Assembly (NCBI GenBank): GCA_036346275.1
Contig: CM070730.1
Location: forward strand, 2,232,309 to 2,296,308
Source: Otatea glauca
Taxonomy: Eukaryota; Streptophyta; Magnoliopsida; Poales; Poaceae
Direction: 5' to 3'
Length of the DNA stretch: 64,000 bases
Part shown: positions 36,227 to 48,901 of the stretch, in pieces
Position numbering within the stretch: the stretch's first letter is position 1
How the letters are laid out: every line of letters begins with the position of its first letter
Position numbers and translations under genes: made by a program
Notes under the pieces: model-generated
Seen by the model: the letters and a program-made list of their open reading frames with translations, nothing else
The model's database searches: none
What the model was told of the DNA's origin: nothing

Positions 36227-37160
36227 TAGAGGTGGGCGTCGTCGTGCGGGCGGCCCAAGACGGCCCATCGTGCTTCGGCCTAAACCGTACGGTGGCCCAG
36301 CTCGTCTTGATGAGCCAGCACGCCCATTTGCGTTCGTTCGCCGTCGTGCGTCTTGGCTCAGGCCAAACCATTTACACTATTGCGATGAGAAGAAAGGACC
36401 CAAGTTGCTTGTAGTAGTGTGCGTATACTGATGCTACTGGATGCAATGAATGTATAGCCTAGTTGGCATTGATGTAGGAGATTATGGAAGACATCGACCA
36501 GTGCATGTTACGAACATATATATAGTCAAAAAATAAACAATCGATTAGTGCATACTAAATGGCAATATATGCACATTCCTATGCATGAGTACATTACACC
36601 ATCACATGTATTGTCCTTGGCTCCTGCATACTCTCTCTCTCCTTTTCCTCGAGCCGCCCACGCCACGCCCACCTCCTCAGTCCCTCCGCCCGGCTTCCAC
36701 CTCCTCCGCCTTGTCTTCCTCGCTCCGTCTCACCTCCTACCGCCTCACGGCGCCTCCTTCTCCTCTCCCACCGCGCGGGTCGAGCACTCGAGCTCCTCCT
36801 CTACTCACTGTTGAGGCGGACGCGACGCGGCATGGGAGGTGAAGCTCAAGACGTTGTCGCGGGTTCGGCCGTCTTGCCGCGTTGCCACAGGCTTTCTTTG
36901 CATGTTGCACGGCCGCGTGCGTGCTCGGCGACGAACGGGCTCGTTCGGGCCGTCTTGCGGCCGAAACACGCCCATACTATCGTCAGCCGGCGGGCCGCCC
37001 ATCGTCTTTCGATTAGCGGGCCAACGACGGCCGAACAACCGTCTTGAACAACCCGCGCGGCGGCCAGTCCTTTGAAACAGATGTCGTCGGGCCACGGGTC
37101 GTCTTTGGGTCGGCGTGCCTCGGGCCGGCCCAAAATAGCCCGGCCCAGTGCCCACCTCTA
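36227..37160. mobile_element. Dart-like non-autonomous hAT transposon, 934 bp
   Basis: Terminal inverted repeats TAGAGGTGGGC ... GCCCACCTCTA are perfect for 11 bp, and the perfect 8-bp target duplication TGTCCGAG lies at 36219-36226 and 37161-37168. The start TAGAGGTGG matches the rice Dart/nDart type. Subterminal GGCCC / GGGCC motifs are repeated. ORFs inside are short and on both strands, with no transposase, so movement would need a partner element. The perfect duplication suggests a fairly recent insertion. Confidence 0.88.
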
Positions 37161-37169
37161 TGTCCGAGC

Positions 37170-38955
37170 ACAAAAGACCCGTTAGGTGATGCATGTCGCT
37201 TGCCACGGTCGGAAGGTAGCTGAGTGCACGGGAGGCCAGCCGACCGTGGTAGACAGCCAGGCCCACGTCGTTGCGGAGCTCCAGAAATTGGAAGGAGCTA
37301 CTGAGCCCAGCGTGCTCAGTAGGGTATATTCTTGCCGTACTGCTGTAGCTCGGTGCTGCTGCTACACTGTCCTGCTGCGGTAGCCTGCCTTCTCCCGCGT
37401 TCCCACGCTTCCTTCCACGCTCGCTTAACCTGCCGCGATGTTGCCCACCTTCCGAGCTCCCCTGGCACAGCAAAGGACACATATCAACTGCCGTGCTTTC
37501 CAACGTCACTAAAGGGTTATTTTCGTAAATTCGAATGAGAAAAAGACCATATTTGTCAAAAATAAAGTTTGGAGCTAGAAAATAGATCACTTCGCCTAAA
37601 TGTACTTCTTTTTCCTATTTGTTCATAGCTAGGGCATGTAGATCAACATGTATATTTATACATGCACATCGTATACAGCGTAGAGTAGGTCGATCGATAT
37701 TCACGGGATATATATGGGAATGTATTCAGTGTGCAACTATGCATGCATGCTACTTGCAAAATTGCAATGAGAGCGAACTAAATACAACTAGTCAGAAAGA
37801 TTTGATGAACTGTTTCAACAATACTGTGGAGTGAGACATAAAGCGATAAACTAAATACAGGTAGTCAGAGAAGGCAGATTAGAGAGCAGGCCTCGACATG
37901 TACAGAGAATTGAACTAGCACATAGAAGAGAAGACTTTGCCCGTAGAAGGAATGGAAATATGAAGTCAAATTGACGCGGATTTGTGAAAGGAATTGCACT
38001 GGTTGACTCTGTCCATGCGCATCGAAGACTTGTGCTCTGAAGATCAAGTGGTCAAACTAAAGTATGCATATTATGCTTGTCACAAGTTGGTGAATTGATG
38101 GATTTTGTATAATCTACATACGTGAGTATTTATTTTGGCAGTTACAAATCGATATTTAGAGGCCGATGTGACACGGGCAATGCGCATGCGTGCAGCTAGC
38201 TGCTATTCCCTGGTCTTCATGGCGAACACCCCTGATGATCCAACGTTTTCAGAATCCAGGAAGATCGATCAGTGCGTTCACTGTAGCTGTACCAGTGACA
38301 ATAAGTCATTTCCATCGATCTTTACAGATCTAATACATCACTATCAGAAGCACGCATGCACAACTAGCTAGCCAGTTACAGCTTGCGGTCGTTATCAAAA
38401 CAACATGCTCTGCTTTTGGTGTAGTCCTAGCTAATTAGAAGCATGAGGTTTTCGAAGTTTAGATCACAAGGGTTAAAGTCGTGCATGGTATTGTCAACTT
38501 TAAGGCTAGCTAGTACTCTGACGAACTCTTCGTTTTCTAAAACTTCAGAGCCATTGCAAGACTACTTCACCCAAAACTAACGCTCGATTTGAGCATTTCT
38601 AGATCAAATTTACATTAATTTGCAGAACTCTACATCGTATACGATTTTTTAGTCATCATGTAGGGCATGTAGATCAAAATTTTCAGCCATCATGACCATC
38701 TTCTGTACTAACTAAAAAATTTGACCTTGCTAGTCATCATGTCTAAATCATTATTTCACATTAATTTGCAGAACACTGGCCTTGGGGTATCACTTTTACA
38801 TTAATTCACACGGGTTTACTTCATAAATGCGGTACTGTAGGGAAACTGTACACATACATAGTAGTGTTCACAGGAGGCAGATCAAAGCTCAGCTTGCTTA
38901 CTTTCTATGATCAGCTCAAACAGTTAAAGCACATTAATCTACTAGCTAGAGTCAC
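37170..38955. other. Intergenic DNA, no gene seen
   Basis: GC-moderate to about 37560, then AT-rich. No domain, splice pattern or repeat pair is recognised. Confidence 0.45.
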
Positions 38956-38958
38956 TAA

Positions 38959-39189
38959 GATGTGTTTTGTTTACTGGTACCAAGCAGTACATATACCAGA
39001 TGGTTCAAGGAAAAAGTCATCCATATGCTTGGTTGCTTGTATGAACTATCCTATCTTAGATGGTGGGATATAAATTTGATAAATATTCCCTATAGATGTT
39101 GAATCATTCCATTCACCCAAAACAATGGAAACAAATGGTACAGAATCATCTCATACTATTCAATCTCATCCCACCAACCAAACACACCT
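38959..39189. mobile_element. Tourist-like MITE, copy 1 of a family
   Basis: Flanked by TAA (38956-38958, 39190-39192). Ends read GATGTGTTTTGTTT and AACCAAACACACCT, an imperfect inverted pair. The body shares GGTGGGATATAAATTT and CTATAGATRTTGAA blocks with 48902-49124. Confidence 0.65.
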
Positions 39190-39192
39190 TAA

Positions 39193-40224
39193 CTAATATA
39201 ATTTATTTCAGAATAATCAATTTTATATTTGCTATATACACACAGATATGCACCAATGTAAAACTCTAGATGTGAGCTCACTTCAAAATTGACATGAGGA
39301 ATGCGAAGTACTTGTGATCTGAGGGTCTGAATTTGCTTGATATATGTATTTCAAAATTACATCACGTATAGTACGTGGCATTTATTGTAGCTGGCAATGG
39401 CAAATACGGCCATACGTAAAAGAGAAAGATAGAAGAAGAAGAAAAAAATGAACGAACGGACAGGGGCTCGGAAGCAGGCCGCGGGCAGGCGTTTTGTACG
39501 TTGCATCACGGCGTTGAGGTTATTCTCTGTCCGTCCAAATTTATTTAGCGTATTTTGTCTTAGCACATAGAGTATATAGAGATATTAAAAATAACTAGAC
39601 TACTCTAATTATTATATCTAAACACTATATTCAAAGTAAATATTGATATTTATTAGAAATATAAAAGAGCAACACACTAATTTATATTAAAATATTAAAT
39701 ACGATATTTATTTATAAATAAGTAGAGTATCCTATACAGAGAGAGTACAAGATATTCACGCCCCGTCCCTTGCGGAATCTCCCTTTCTTTCCTTTGTCTT
39801 GGACGGCGAGTACACATTCATTAAGTAGGGCAGCGCCGGGATTGGAGTACGTAATGACAAGTGGGTCAGAAAAATGCCAAAAAAATTATCTTACTACTCT
39901 ACTCTCGACGGCCATTTTGTGAAAGGGAACAGAATATATACTCTCCTTTGCTAACCCTACATCCTACATGTCCACTTGAGATACGATGGAGTATGCTATG
40001 CACACCCCGTGCTGTCCACGGGTCAACAAAGTGCTCAACTAATCCACAACGAGCCCGCCCGGTTCCAAATTAAGATCTTCTTGGGATGCATTTAATTGGG
40101 ATCACCTTGGGTTTAATGCTTGGGAAGTGGCAAGAGGCAAAGGGATCGATTATGCACCCTTGTTTGACCAAACTAACCGATTGCTCTTGAATTACTGCTT
40201 CCTATGGCTACAAAGTTTTGAATG
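39193..40224. other. Intergenic DNA, no gene seen
   Basis: Very AT-rich around 39590-39740. No gene or clear element ends. Confidence 0.4.
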
Positions 40225-40500
40225 CAATTTTTCTACTGGGGGTGCACCCCTGGGGATTGAACCCAGGACAATTGGGTGTACCTCCACATGCTAACGAGCT
40301 GAAATCATCCATGTTGGGAGTACTTTTGTGCCTAACCACTTGTATAGGACCTTCATATTTTCAAAAAATATATAAACATTTCTTTGAAACAAGGATAAGT
40401 GCTCTACCAATACATTAAAGAAAGAGGTGACACCCGGTCCGATCCTAGGATTTGAACTTAGGTGGGCGGGAAGGTTAAACAACCTCTCTACCATCTAGTG
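40225..40500 (-). mobile_element. Two tRNA-derived SINE-like modules
   Basis: On the minus strand, a B box GGGTTCAATCC (40253-40263) with an upstream A-box-like GTTAGCATGTGGAGG, and about 200 bp away a second B box AGTTCAAATCC (40449-40459) with TAGATGGTAGAGAGG upstream. They look like two adjacent or nested SINE remnants. Target duplications were not found. Confidence 0.4.
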
Positions 40501-42200
40501 TTATTCTGGCCATAGGTTGGGTCTCAAAAATATGATGACCCTTTACTTAGTCACATCAGCAGGAATATATATTTAAATCATGGATATGTGTTAGCCTTAG
40601 GTAAAGACCTTCGTTGTAATTTAACTTTTCCGGTCATAGTCTTTCATACCAATAGCAAAAGTAGTTGCTAATCCGATGTAAAAAAACATCTATTTATTGA
40701 ATTGATACCGGTACAAACTAGACCAGAAAAAGCCCTTTCCTGAGCCTAACAGACCAACAACTCCTCCTGGCCTCCTGCAATTCGCCCACAAAACAAACCA
40801 AAAAAAATATAGCCATTGGACATATATATTTACCATCTGCCTGCCTCCTTTGCCAAGGTAACACCCAACAACATGTGTGCGCACCTTATAAAATATGCCT
40901 TCTACTGATAAGTAGCTGCAGATTGTACCTTATTGTATGCACCACATGTGTATGCGTGTGCGCATAAAATAGACGCCTTCTACTCCTAGGGCCGAATCAG
41001 AGGTGAGCAGCCATGCTGAGCTCGGAGCTCTCTCTCTCTCTCCTCTGTCCAGCCACAATAGCTGGCCTTGCAGCGGCTGCCAATTTCTAATACCAAGCAG
41101 GTAACCTGAAATAAGTTCAGAGCCAGTTTGGCCTAATTAAAAACTGCCCTTAGAGGTTCACGTTACAGTATTCTATTTTGGATGTATGCATATATGGTTT
41201 TATTAGGTGGATCTTTTTTGTTGAGAGGTTTAAAGCACTGTCAGTAGTGTATGTACTAGTATCTTGCAATCAACGTACAGGGGATGCTGCAGATTCGTAG
41301 TACGATCACATCGGATTAATATATGAAGAAAAAATAACAGAACGATGTGCAGTTTCAGAGTTAGAAATGTGCGCAGGTTGCAACAAGAGTAGTTCAAACT
41401 GAGCATGTGTAATAAGAACCAGGCAACTAAGATTAAACAAGATGTTCAGCAGTTGCCAGAAATGGGCCTATTTAATTGATTAAAATGGCAACGCCACATA
41501 AAACAAGAGATATACATTCCTGCTTGACCTGAAAGTGCAGTGAAATCCGAATTGATAATACCTGTTGACAACATAAAAAAACTGCAAGTGTAATTGAATG
41601 CTGATATATATGCTGAATCCAAATTGTTTCTCCTTGGACCTTGATGAGAATAATTGCACAAGATTTTAGAATTGCGTGGTGTACACTCCTATTGAAATTT
41701 TTCTAGCTCGGCTACTGAGACATGTTTAATGTAAACATAAACAAAACTGCTAGTGTGTACTTGAATGCTGCTATATATGCACAACTAAACTAACCTGGAA
41801 GGAGCTAGCACTGCAACTCAACTCAATGCACGCAGTGCAAAATCTAGATAGTTGATACAATCATACAACATACATAGATTTCTACTTCAAATTGAACAAG
41901 CATGCATGCATACAAGACTCAAGTACAGATCAGACTCAAATTCTTCATACAGTAACACACATAACCTTATAATATCAAGAATAAAATACTGTGTTATTTG
42001 ATAGACCTACCAATAACATGCATGTTGAAAATTTGCAGCCAAACAACTGGCATTTTGGGGCTCATCACCTGCCTAACTCGCATAAAGGTTCACTAGAGCG
42101 TGAGAAGGACAAGCTCCCATGAGCTCAACCAGATAATTCGTGGGGCCCACCCTCTCCTTACCCTCCCTAACTCTCCTCCCCACTCCCCCCCCCCCCCTCT
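40501..42200. other. Upstream intergenic region of the B3 gene
   Basis: No gene. It includes CT and TAGC microsatellites and a poly-C run at 42186-42197. Probably holds regulatory DNA for the B3 gene, but no specific site is claimed. Confidence 0.45.
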
Positions 42201-42210
42201 CGTCCCTACC

Positions 42211-42220
42211 CTTTAAAAAG
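42211..42220 (+). promoter_or_regulatory. Possible TATA-like box of the B3 gene
   Basis: CTTTAAAAAG follows a C-rich tract and precedes a CT/AC-rich leader free of ATG. Position about 600 bp before the ATG would require a long leader, possibly with an intron from GTAAGT at 42363 to a CACACACAG near 42722. Confidence 0.35.
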
Positions 42221-42744
42221 CAAGCTACTGGCACTGTGCCCACCCTTTCCTCCCTCCTACACCATCACAAGCACATACCTACATACCTACAACAACACAT
42301 ACATACACACTAGCTAGCTAGCTAGCTAGCTAGGCCAATTAACCTCTAGTTGCAAGCCAAAAGTAAGTATCCCTCCCCCTTTTCCTCCTCCCACCAAGAA
42401 CCTTCGTAGTACTACCACTACCGCTCATCACATCTCCTAGCTATTTCTTCATCTTCTTCCTCCTCCTCTTCCTACTCCCAATCCCTGCTTTGAAGCCTGA
42501 ATCCCACAACAAACTCAAGCTACCACACACACCCAACCCTTCCTCCCTTGCCAGTAGCGACAACAAGCTAGCCCAAGAGCCATCACAGTTCTAAATTCTA
42601 GTCCCAGGCCATCCACTGAACAGGAGTTAGTTAGCTCCTAATATATATAATAAGCACCGAAGTCCTATACTAACAATAGTAACAACACAATACTGGAAGC
42701 ACACCATAAGCATACACACACAGCTAGCTGGTCAAAGGTCAAGG

Positions 42745-42790
42745 CGAGGGGAGGGGAGGGGAGGGGAGGGGACGGGACGGAAGGGAGGAG
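42745..42790 (+). promoter_or_regulatory. G-rich tract in the B3 leader, possible G-quadruplex
   Basis: Five GGGGA units followed by GGGACGGAAGGGAGG, ending about 32 bases before the ATG on the coding strand. Four or more G-runs with one-base loops fit a stable G-quadruplex in the mRNA leader. Confidence 0.55.
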
Positions 42791-42821
42791 GCATCTACCT
42801 CGATCGAGCTGTACGTTGCAC

Positions 42822-43709
42822 ATGGAGTTCACCTCGATCAGGGCGACGACGTCGGCGGCAGCAGGCGGCGGTGAGCACGACGGGAGCTGCCCGTCGGCGG
42901 CGGAGATGGTGGAGAAGGAGCACATGTTCGACAAGGTGGTGACGCCCAGCGACGTGGGGAAGCTCAACCGGCTGGTGATCCCGAAGCAGCACGCGGAGAA
43001 GTACTTCCCGCTCGACGGGTCCTCCAACGAGAAGGGCCTCCTGCTCAGCTTCGAGGACCGCACCGGCAAGCCCTGGCGCTTCCGCTACTCCTACTGGAAC
43101 AGCAGCCAGAGCTACGTCATGACGAAGGGCTGGAGCCGCTTCGTCAAGGAGAAGCGCCTCGACGCCGGGGACACCGTCTCCTTCGGCCGCGGCGTCGGGG
43201 AGGCCGCGCGGGGGAGGCTCTTCATCGACTGGCGACGCCGCCCCGACGTCGTCGCCGCCCTCGCCCCGCTCACGCACCGCCTCCCGCTCTCCGTCCCCTT
43301 CGCGCCGTGGGCACACCCCGTCGGTGGCGGCAGGATGCTCCTGCCTCCTTCGCCGTCCATCTACGACGCCCACCACCGCCGACTCGTGCACTCCGTCGGG
43401 TACGACGGGTACGCGACGGCCGTGGGGGCCGGCAGGCAGGTGCTGTTCTACCGGCCGCAGCAGCAGCCGCCGGCGATTGTGCTGGAGTCGGTGCCGGTGC
43501 GCATAGCGGCGGGCCACGCAGAGCCGTCGGTGACGTCAGCGTCGAAGCGGGTGCGGCTGTTCGGGGTGAACCTCGAGTGCGCGAATTCCGAGGAGGACAT
43601 CGACGGCGGGAGGACGGCGCCGCCTCCGCCGCTGCAGCTGCCGTCGCCGCCGTCATCATCGTCGTCGTCGTCCGGGAAAGCGAGGTGCTCTTTGAATCTT
43701 GACTTGTGA
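42822..43709 (+). CDS. B3-domain transcription factor, NGATHA/RAV type
   Basis: Intronless, 295 aa. ATG 42822 is the first ATG in the leader. The B3 DNA-binding domain spans about residues 33-140 (EHMFDKVVTPSDVGKLNRLV, IPKQHAEKYFPL, GKPWRFRYSYWNSSQSYV, TKGWSRFVKEKRLDAGDTV). No AP2 domain precedes it, so it is RAV-related of the NGATHA-like class. A RLFGV motif at 245-249 is the known B3 repression motif and the last five residues LNLDL form an EAR motif (LxLxL), so a nuclear repressor is expected. A poly-Ser run precedes the end. The C-terminal layout resembles, from memory, a rice chromosome-8 member (Os08g0157700 type). NGATHA genes limit organ growth and shape leaves and flowers; that role is inferred here. 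Confidence 0.93.
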   Translation: MEFTSIRATTSAAAGGGEHDGSCPSAAEMVEKEHMFDKVVTPSDVGKLNRLVIPKQHAEKYFPLDGSSNEKGLLLSFEDRTGKPWRFRYSYWNSSQSYVMTKGWSRFVKEKRLDAGDTVSFGRGVGEAARGRLFIDWRRRPDVVAALAPLTHRLPLSVPFAPWAHPVGGGRMLLPPSPSIYDAHHRRLVHSVGYDGYATAVGAGRQVLFYRPQQQPPAIVLESVPVRIAAGHAEPSVTSASKRVRLFGVNLECANSEEDIDGGRTAPPPPLQLPSPPSSSSSSSGKARCSLNLDL

Positions 43710-45422
43710 AGTTAAGGGGGTGGTCGTACCGTACGATCTACTACAGCTACTTCAATTCTGCTACTGACACAAATGGAATGGTCGTCGTGGAGGAGAGGCC
43801 GGAGAAGTAAACAAGGAGGCGGCGGCGGTGGCAGCGGCCGGTGCGTGGGGCATCTAGCTTCGTAATTCGTATATAGCTCATCTCTCTTTAGCCAGTGCTG
43901 TGTGAGGGGAACAAGAAAAGAACAAAGCCGCGACAAAAGAAAATCTTTCTTGATGGTTTCTTGCTTCGATTTGGTTCGCCTTTCTTTCCTTCTCTTTTGC
44001 TTGATTATAATTAAGTTGTCTTAGCTTCTCTTCTTTGTCTATGGAAGAATTTATATATATACATATATATTAGAGAGAAGAAGAAATGGTTTCCTAGCTA
44101 CTACACTTCTAATCTCCAAGCCAATTGTATATACCATGACCGAGCGTAGGAAGCACAGATGGTGTGCTCCCCACATATGATAACAATTAATATGCACTAT
44201 ATACACGCACAATGGAAGTATGCATATCTTGGTGAGCTAATGGCGATCGATGCCATGTTTATATTGTTCTAGCACTATATGCATGTATGTATTGTGCACA
44301 TGGATTGTTCTTGTTCTTGCTGCTGTGTTTGGGCAGGTCAATTGGGCTCTCCTTCCAAAGCAGCTAAGCTGTACGGGAGGGGCTTTAAAATGTGGGAGCT
44401 AGCAAGCAGGGCAGGGCAGGCCAGGCCAGCCATCTAGCTTGCTACGACAAGTAGTTATGGGAGGACTGGAGGTCAGATCCTAAATCCTTCTCCTACACAT
44501 GCTGCATAGTGCATACATTCATACATCGATCATACGCACCTCTCTCTCTCTCCCGTGCATATAACCCAGTACTGTTTCACTTGTTGATTTGATTTGCTCA
44601 TTTGTCTCTTGTGCTATTCCTTCCCTGCTGCTTCTGTTGTTGCTGTTTCTTCTGCGGCAGCACTACTGTGCAATGTGTGAAATGTTCGTCAGACATATAT
44701 ATATACACACTACCATGCATCACCAGAGCTAAATGCCAAGATTAGTGTATGGTATCCGACCTTTCTGCAAGCAACGAGTAAAAAGAAAAAAGAAAGTAGA
44801 ATTGAAGTAGATCCTTCTCTCCTATTGGGCTCGGGTTTCCCCCCTTCTTTTGGTGTCAGAAAGAGGAAGCTAGAGAGAAGAAGAATCTCTACATCCATGT
44901 GGTTAGTCTGCAAAATTGCAGATCACATTGCATACAGATACAGTACAAAACATTGCTGCGCGTTGCATGCATGAGTCAATGAAAAATTTAACTTGCAGGA
45001 CAGCAAATACACTTGCACCGATCTAGCAGATTTTGATTCTGCTTCGATTTTCCGACTCAATTCAGGTACTGAGCTCGTACTCCTTAGGCAGTGATAACAG
45101 AAGTGAGTAATTATTGATAGGAGACAAGAGCTTTTCTGCTACCTTCAGCCATGAGTAGGCTCTGCCATTTCTGAGTATCACTCGTTATTAGGCCTTAATG
45201 CTAGGTATAAGTAGTACACCCCGGGTTAGCTGTTCCCGAGGTACTGTAGAGATTTGCCGTTAATTGATATTTCTTTGATTAGTCCAGGCTCCCATGCATA
45301 TGCCTTGTCAGGGATTCAGTATGGAGTTAATGCGGCAAGCAGCCTTTTGTTTGCCTTTAAGGTACTCCATCGATCTTCAATTCTACTCCTATGTGCACGG
45401 GCAGATCATTCTGAATTTCAGA
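43710..45422. other. B3 3' UTR and downstream intergenic DNA
   Basis: The 3' UTR probably runs to about 44100. Beyond it no gene is recognised. A 44330-44480 GC-rich patch was examined for a microRNA hairpin without success. Confidence 0.45.
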
Positions 45423-45424
45423 TA

Positions 45425-45925
45425 CTACATCCGTTCTTAAATAGATACTCCCTCCGTTAATAAATATAAAATGTATTTTGACTTTACACAAGGATTAAGA
45501 TTATGGTGAAATTGAGAAAGACATGAGAGGAAATGACTTACCTATCCCTCTTAATTGTCTTGGAAGATGAGAGATAATGAATAAATGCATATGGTTGAGA
45601 GAGAATAAATAGGGGTATAAGTGGAAAGACTCATTAAATCTACATACACGTCTTATATTTTTCAACAAGACCATTCAAACTATAGGCCTTATATTTATCA
45701 ACGGAGGGAGTAATGTTTTTAGGATTTTATACTTCAACTAAAGTATATATATAGAAATGACTAAATCGTCCCCTTTAATTAGCTCACTTATTGTTTTTGG
45801 ATAGTGTGTTACTCTATCTATTAATAAATAACATTAGGAATGATGAATGGTATGGATATGCAAAGGAAAAAGAAGTTAAAGTTGTCTTAAAATTATAGAA
45901 TGACATGTATTCAGGAACAGAGAAG
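45425..45925. mobile_element. Older Stowaway MITE interrupted by another
   Basis: Ends CTACATCCGTTCTTAAATA (45425) and TGTATTCAGGAACAGAGAAG (to 45925) are diverged Stowaway-type inverted repeats flanked by TA. The body is split by the element at 45448-45710. Confidence 0.6.
45448..45710. mobile_element. Stowaway MITE, 263 bp, nested
   Basis: Ends CTCCCTCCGTTAATAAATATAA and TTATATTTATCAACGGAGGGAG are near-perfect inverted repeats with a TA duplication (45446-45447, 45711-45712). Typical grass Stowaway of the Tc1/mariner group. Confidence 0.92.
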
Positions 45926-46224
45926 TATAAAGTCAGGATCACGGGTAATACTACTATACTAGACATGCACTGAATTAAAGCAAACATTTAGTACTAGTTT
46001 ATGAGAAACCAAAGCTGCTTTTAGTATTCGGACCCTTTTAGCTAAGGGCAGTGTAGAAACCCATCGTCCCATCCCTTAATTTATTTTATAATTTGGGGAA
46101 GGAACTTTTAGTGTGAATATGCATTATACGTGGCAAATCATCACTTGTTGTTTGTTTAATTCATCTCGTTCCTTTTCTTCTTCAATATTGATTTGCACGT
46201 ACAATTTCTATTAACCAAGAGAAC

Positions 46225-46356
46225 TGACTAAAGGTCAGTAGGCTAGGTGCATTAGTTGTGCCCTCGTCTACCAGGGTTCAAGCCTCTGTTTGGTGCTGGT
46301 GCTGGTCATCTTCTTATAGTGAATGCTAGATCTCCTGATCTAAATTAAAAAAAAAA
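46225..46356 (+). mobile_element. tRNA-derived SINE, 132 bp
   Basis: A-box-like TAGGCTAGGTGCATTAG, B box GGGTTCAAGCC and a poly-A end. Flanked by TCTATTAACCAAGAGAAC (46207-46224) and TCTATTAACAAGAAC (46357-46371), a target duplication with small deletions. Confidence 0.75.
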
Positions 46357-46639
46357 TCTATTAACAAGAACCTTTCTTTTGGCGAGTTATTTGTTAATTA
46401 GTAAATGATCGATCCCTTTGAATGTAACGCTGATGCATTGTGATAGAGAGCGTGTTATGGTTAAATTGAACTAATTAGTTATAAAACTGACTAATAAAAT
46501 AAAACTATTGCTTTTTTTAGTATTCGAAAGAATCACCTTATTTTTAATTAAGCATACCTTATACAAAAGTAAGTAGAATAGCTGCAGCTAAAGAAGAACA
46601 TCTTATCGGAATTTATCTTACAAGGTCTTATAAGAGTTT

Positions 46640-46646
46640 GGCGTAC

Positions 46647-46683
<37 letters not shown>

Positions 46684-46735
46684 CATATATATATATATAT
46701 ACACACATATATACATATACATACATATATACATA

Positions 46736-46767
<32 letters not shown>

Positions 46768-46807
46768 CATATATACATATATATATACATATATACATAT
46801 ATACATA

Positions 46808-46890
<83 letters not shown>
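46640..46890. repeat. TA / TACATA microsatellite
   Basis: About 250 bp of TATATA interrupted by CATA units. It generates long Tyr/Ile ORFs on both strands that are not genes. Confidence 0.95.
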
Positions 46891-46893
<3 letters not shown>

Positions 46894-48898
46894 GGGGCGA
46901 GCTAAACTGTAGGCGTTCATGATCTATTAGTTACAAGTGCAACAATTCATCTTGTAAGATGAGTCTAAGGATATTTTTAGCTTAGGGGCTTACAATACAA
47001 GATGATCTTGGACCAAACAAGTCCTTATTCTTTTGGATTATAAACTCTCCTTACTATAAGCACTACAAGTACAAGCTGGTTTTATGTGGTTTTTAACGCT
47101 TAATATATACAAATAAGCTAGTTTATTAGAGAAGTTCCTTAGGTCAACTTAGAGAAGGAGAAACTAATAACTTGCACAATTAAGTCACGTTAACTTAGAG
47201 AAGGAGAAACTAACTTGCACAATGAAATCACGTTAATTTGCCTCGTAGAATGTTAGGAGTTTTGACAGATCTGTGCATAGTATATCCACGCACAAAGTAG
47301 CATATGTCTGGTTTACTAGAAACATGCACGCGTTAATTATTTTGTTAGTGCTATAATTATATGTAACAATGTAGAATGACATATCTTCTCCTATTTCCCA
47401 CATTTGACCCTTAAGTTATTGCAGCTCCAACAGCTATAGTGCATTTTGGTTTAGAGAAGAAGAACATTTCATGCATGTAGCTAGCTAGTTGCCGGCCTAT
47501 CTCTATGTGATCACATAGTTTTCTGTTGATTAATATTTGCTCCCTTTTTTCTGATATGAACTCGATTGTCTTAGATATGCGTGAACACAGTATAGCTAGC
47601 TATGATCTGATCTAATAATATTCAAGTATAAATACGCATGCTTAAGAAAATAGAAGCATTTCTAGCTGTTGCATATCTAAGTATTTGTATAATGTGCATG
47701 TATTAATTTGACTTAATCTGCGTATAGTAGTACTACACGGATCGACTCAGCTAGCGTGCCAAGTGAATGAAGGTTGAGGATTAGCATAGGTACTACACTA
47801 ATATATGAAGGGAATAATTGGGACTTGGTCATTATGCATGCCTGGCTTAAGCTGGAGTCGTACGTACGTACACACAGATTCGTATATATATGCATACATG
47901 GATGATTCTTAATTTGTGATCTACCATGTCTATTTGTTCGTTTGTCATGAATTGTTGCGAAATAACAATTGATACCAAAAACACAAGCGGCGCCAATTCT
48001 TTTCTTCTATCAGATTTTCCATGATGTTTAGAAAGTGAAGTGTGAACAGGTGTGTAGCTAGCTAGCACTTTGTACACATGACGAGACAACGACTTGTTAA
48101 TCATCTGCACGTTTTCTGTTGCCATTTTAAAATGTGAATAAATAGAAATATGCATTGTCATCACAATTGTTCTTGTTTGATGTACTGTGAGATTTTTTTT
48201 ATCTTTGTAAACACGTGGATCTATTTTTGAGGACCCAAAATCAATTTATTTTGCCAAGTAATTGGTGCATTCCTGGCAACCAGAGCCTTTTGGAATTAAC
48301 TTCAATTTTAAGCTTAAATTCACTCTATTTTAAATATATAGGAAAAATAGGACAATGATGAGTCTCACTAATCATTTTATTGCACACATGCATTTATCTT
48401 TTATGTTTTTTATTCCATTTTAAGAATATAAGGCGAGTCCATCGGTTGTATCACATACTTGAAATACATAAGGGCCACATGCCTGCATGGAGGATCAAAT
48501 CAATAAACCTATAAAGAAATAACAAGGAAAAAACATTAAAATGTGAGTGGCTTAATTTAGATGTCTTGTTTTATTGCTAATTAGGTTTGGGTTTGAAATC
48601 TTGCCATTAGGCAACTAGCTAGAGCGGTCCTAGATCTCTTTAGTTACTGATCAATATAAATGTTCAAGCCTTTTAAGAGAATGTTAAAGGCACACCCATT
48701 CTAGATGGTGCACACAGCACATGGTACGTACTTTAGAAAATTCAAGAATATCATCTTAGAACGTGCTACGTACGTAGACGATGGCATGGGATATGCCCAC
48801 ACACGGATGCATGCACGATCGATGTTCAAGGATCGATATCAGACATGCAAATTGATGGATCGGTTTCCTCGTCGACCTGCAACTATTGTTTTGACAAT
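46891..48898. other. Intergenic DNA, no gene seen
   Basis: AT-rich. A 43-bp direct repeat (AACTTAGAGAAGGAGAAACTAA blocks at about 47148 and 47190) is the only structure noted. Confidence 0.45.
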
Positions 48899-48901
48899 TT
48901 A

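Noticed and set aside
36805..37590. 261-codon minus-strand ORF across the right hAT end
   Set aside because: It runs from the transposon into flanking DNA across the target duplication and shows no domain.
42795..43517. 240-codon minus-strand ORF over the B3 gene
   Set aside because: Shadow of the GC-rich B3 coding strand.
44330..44480. Possible microRNA precursor (GGGCTCTCCTTCCAAAG)
   Set aside because: It does not match the miR159/319/399 families when compared base by base, and no strong stem was found.
46548..46922. Tyr/Ile-rich ORFs on both strands
   Set aside because: They are translations of a TA microsatellite.
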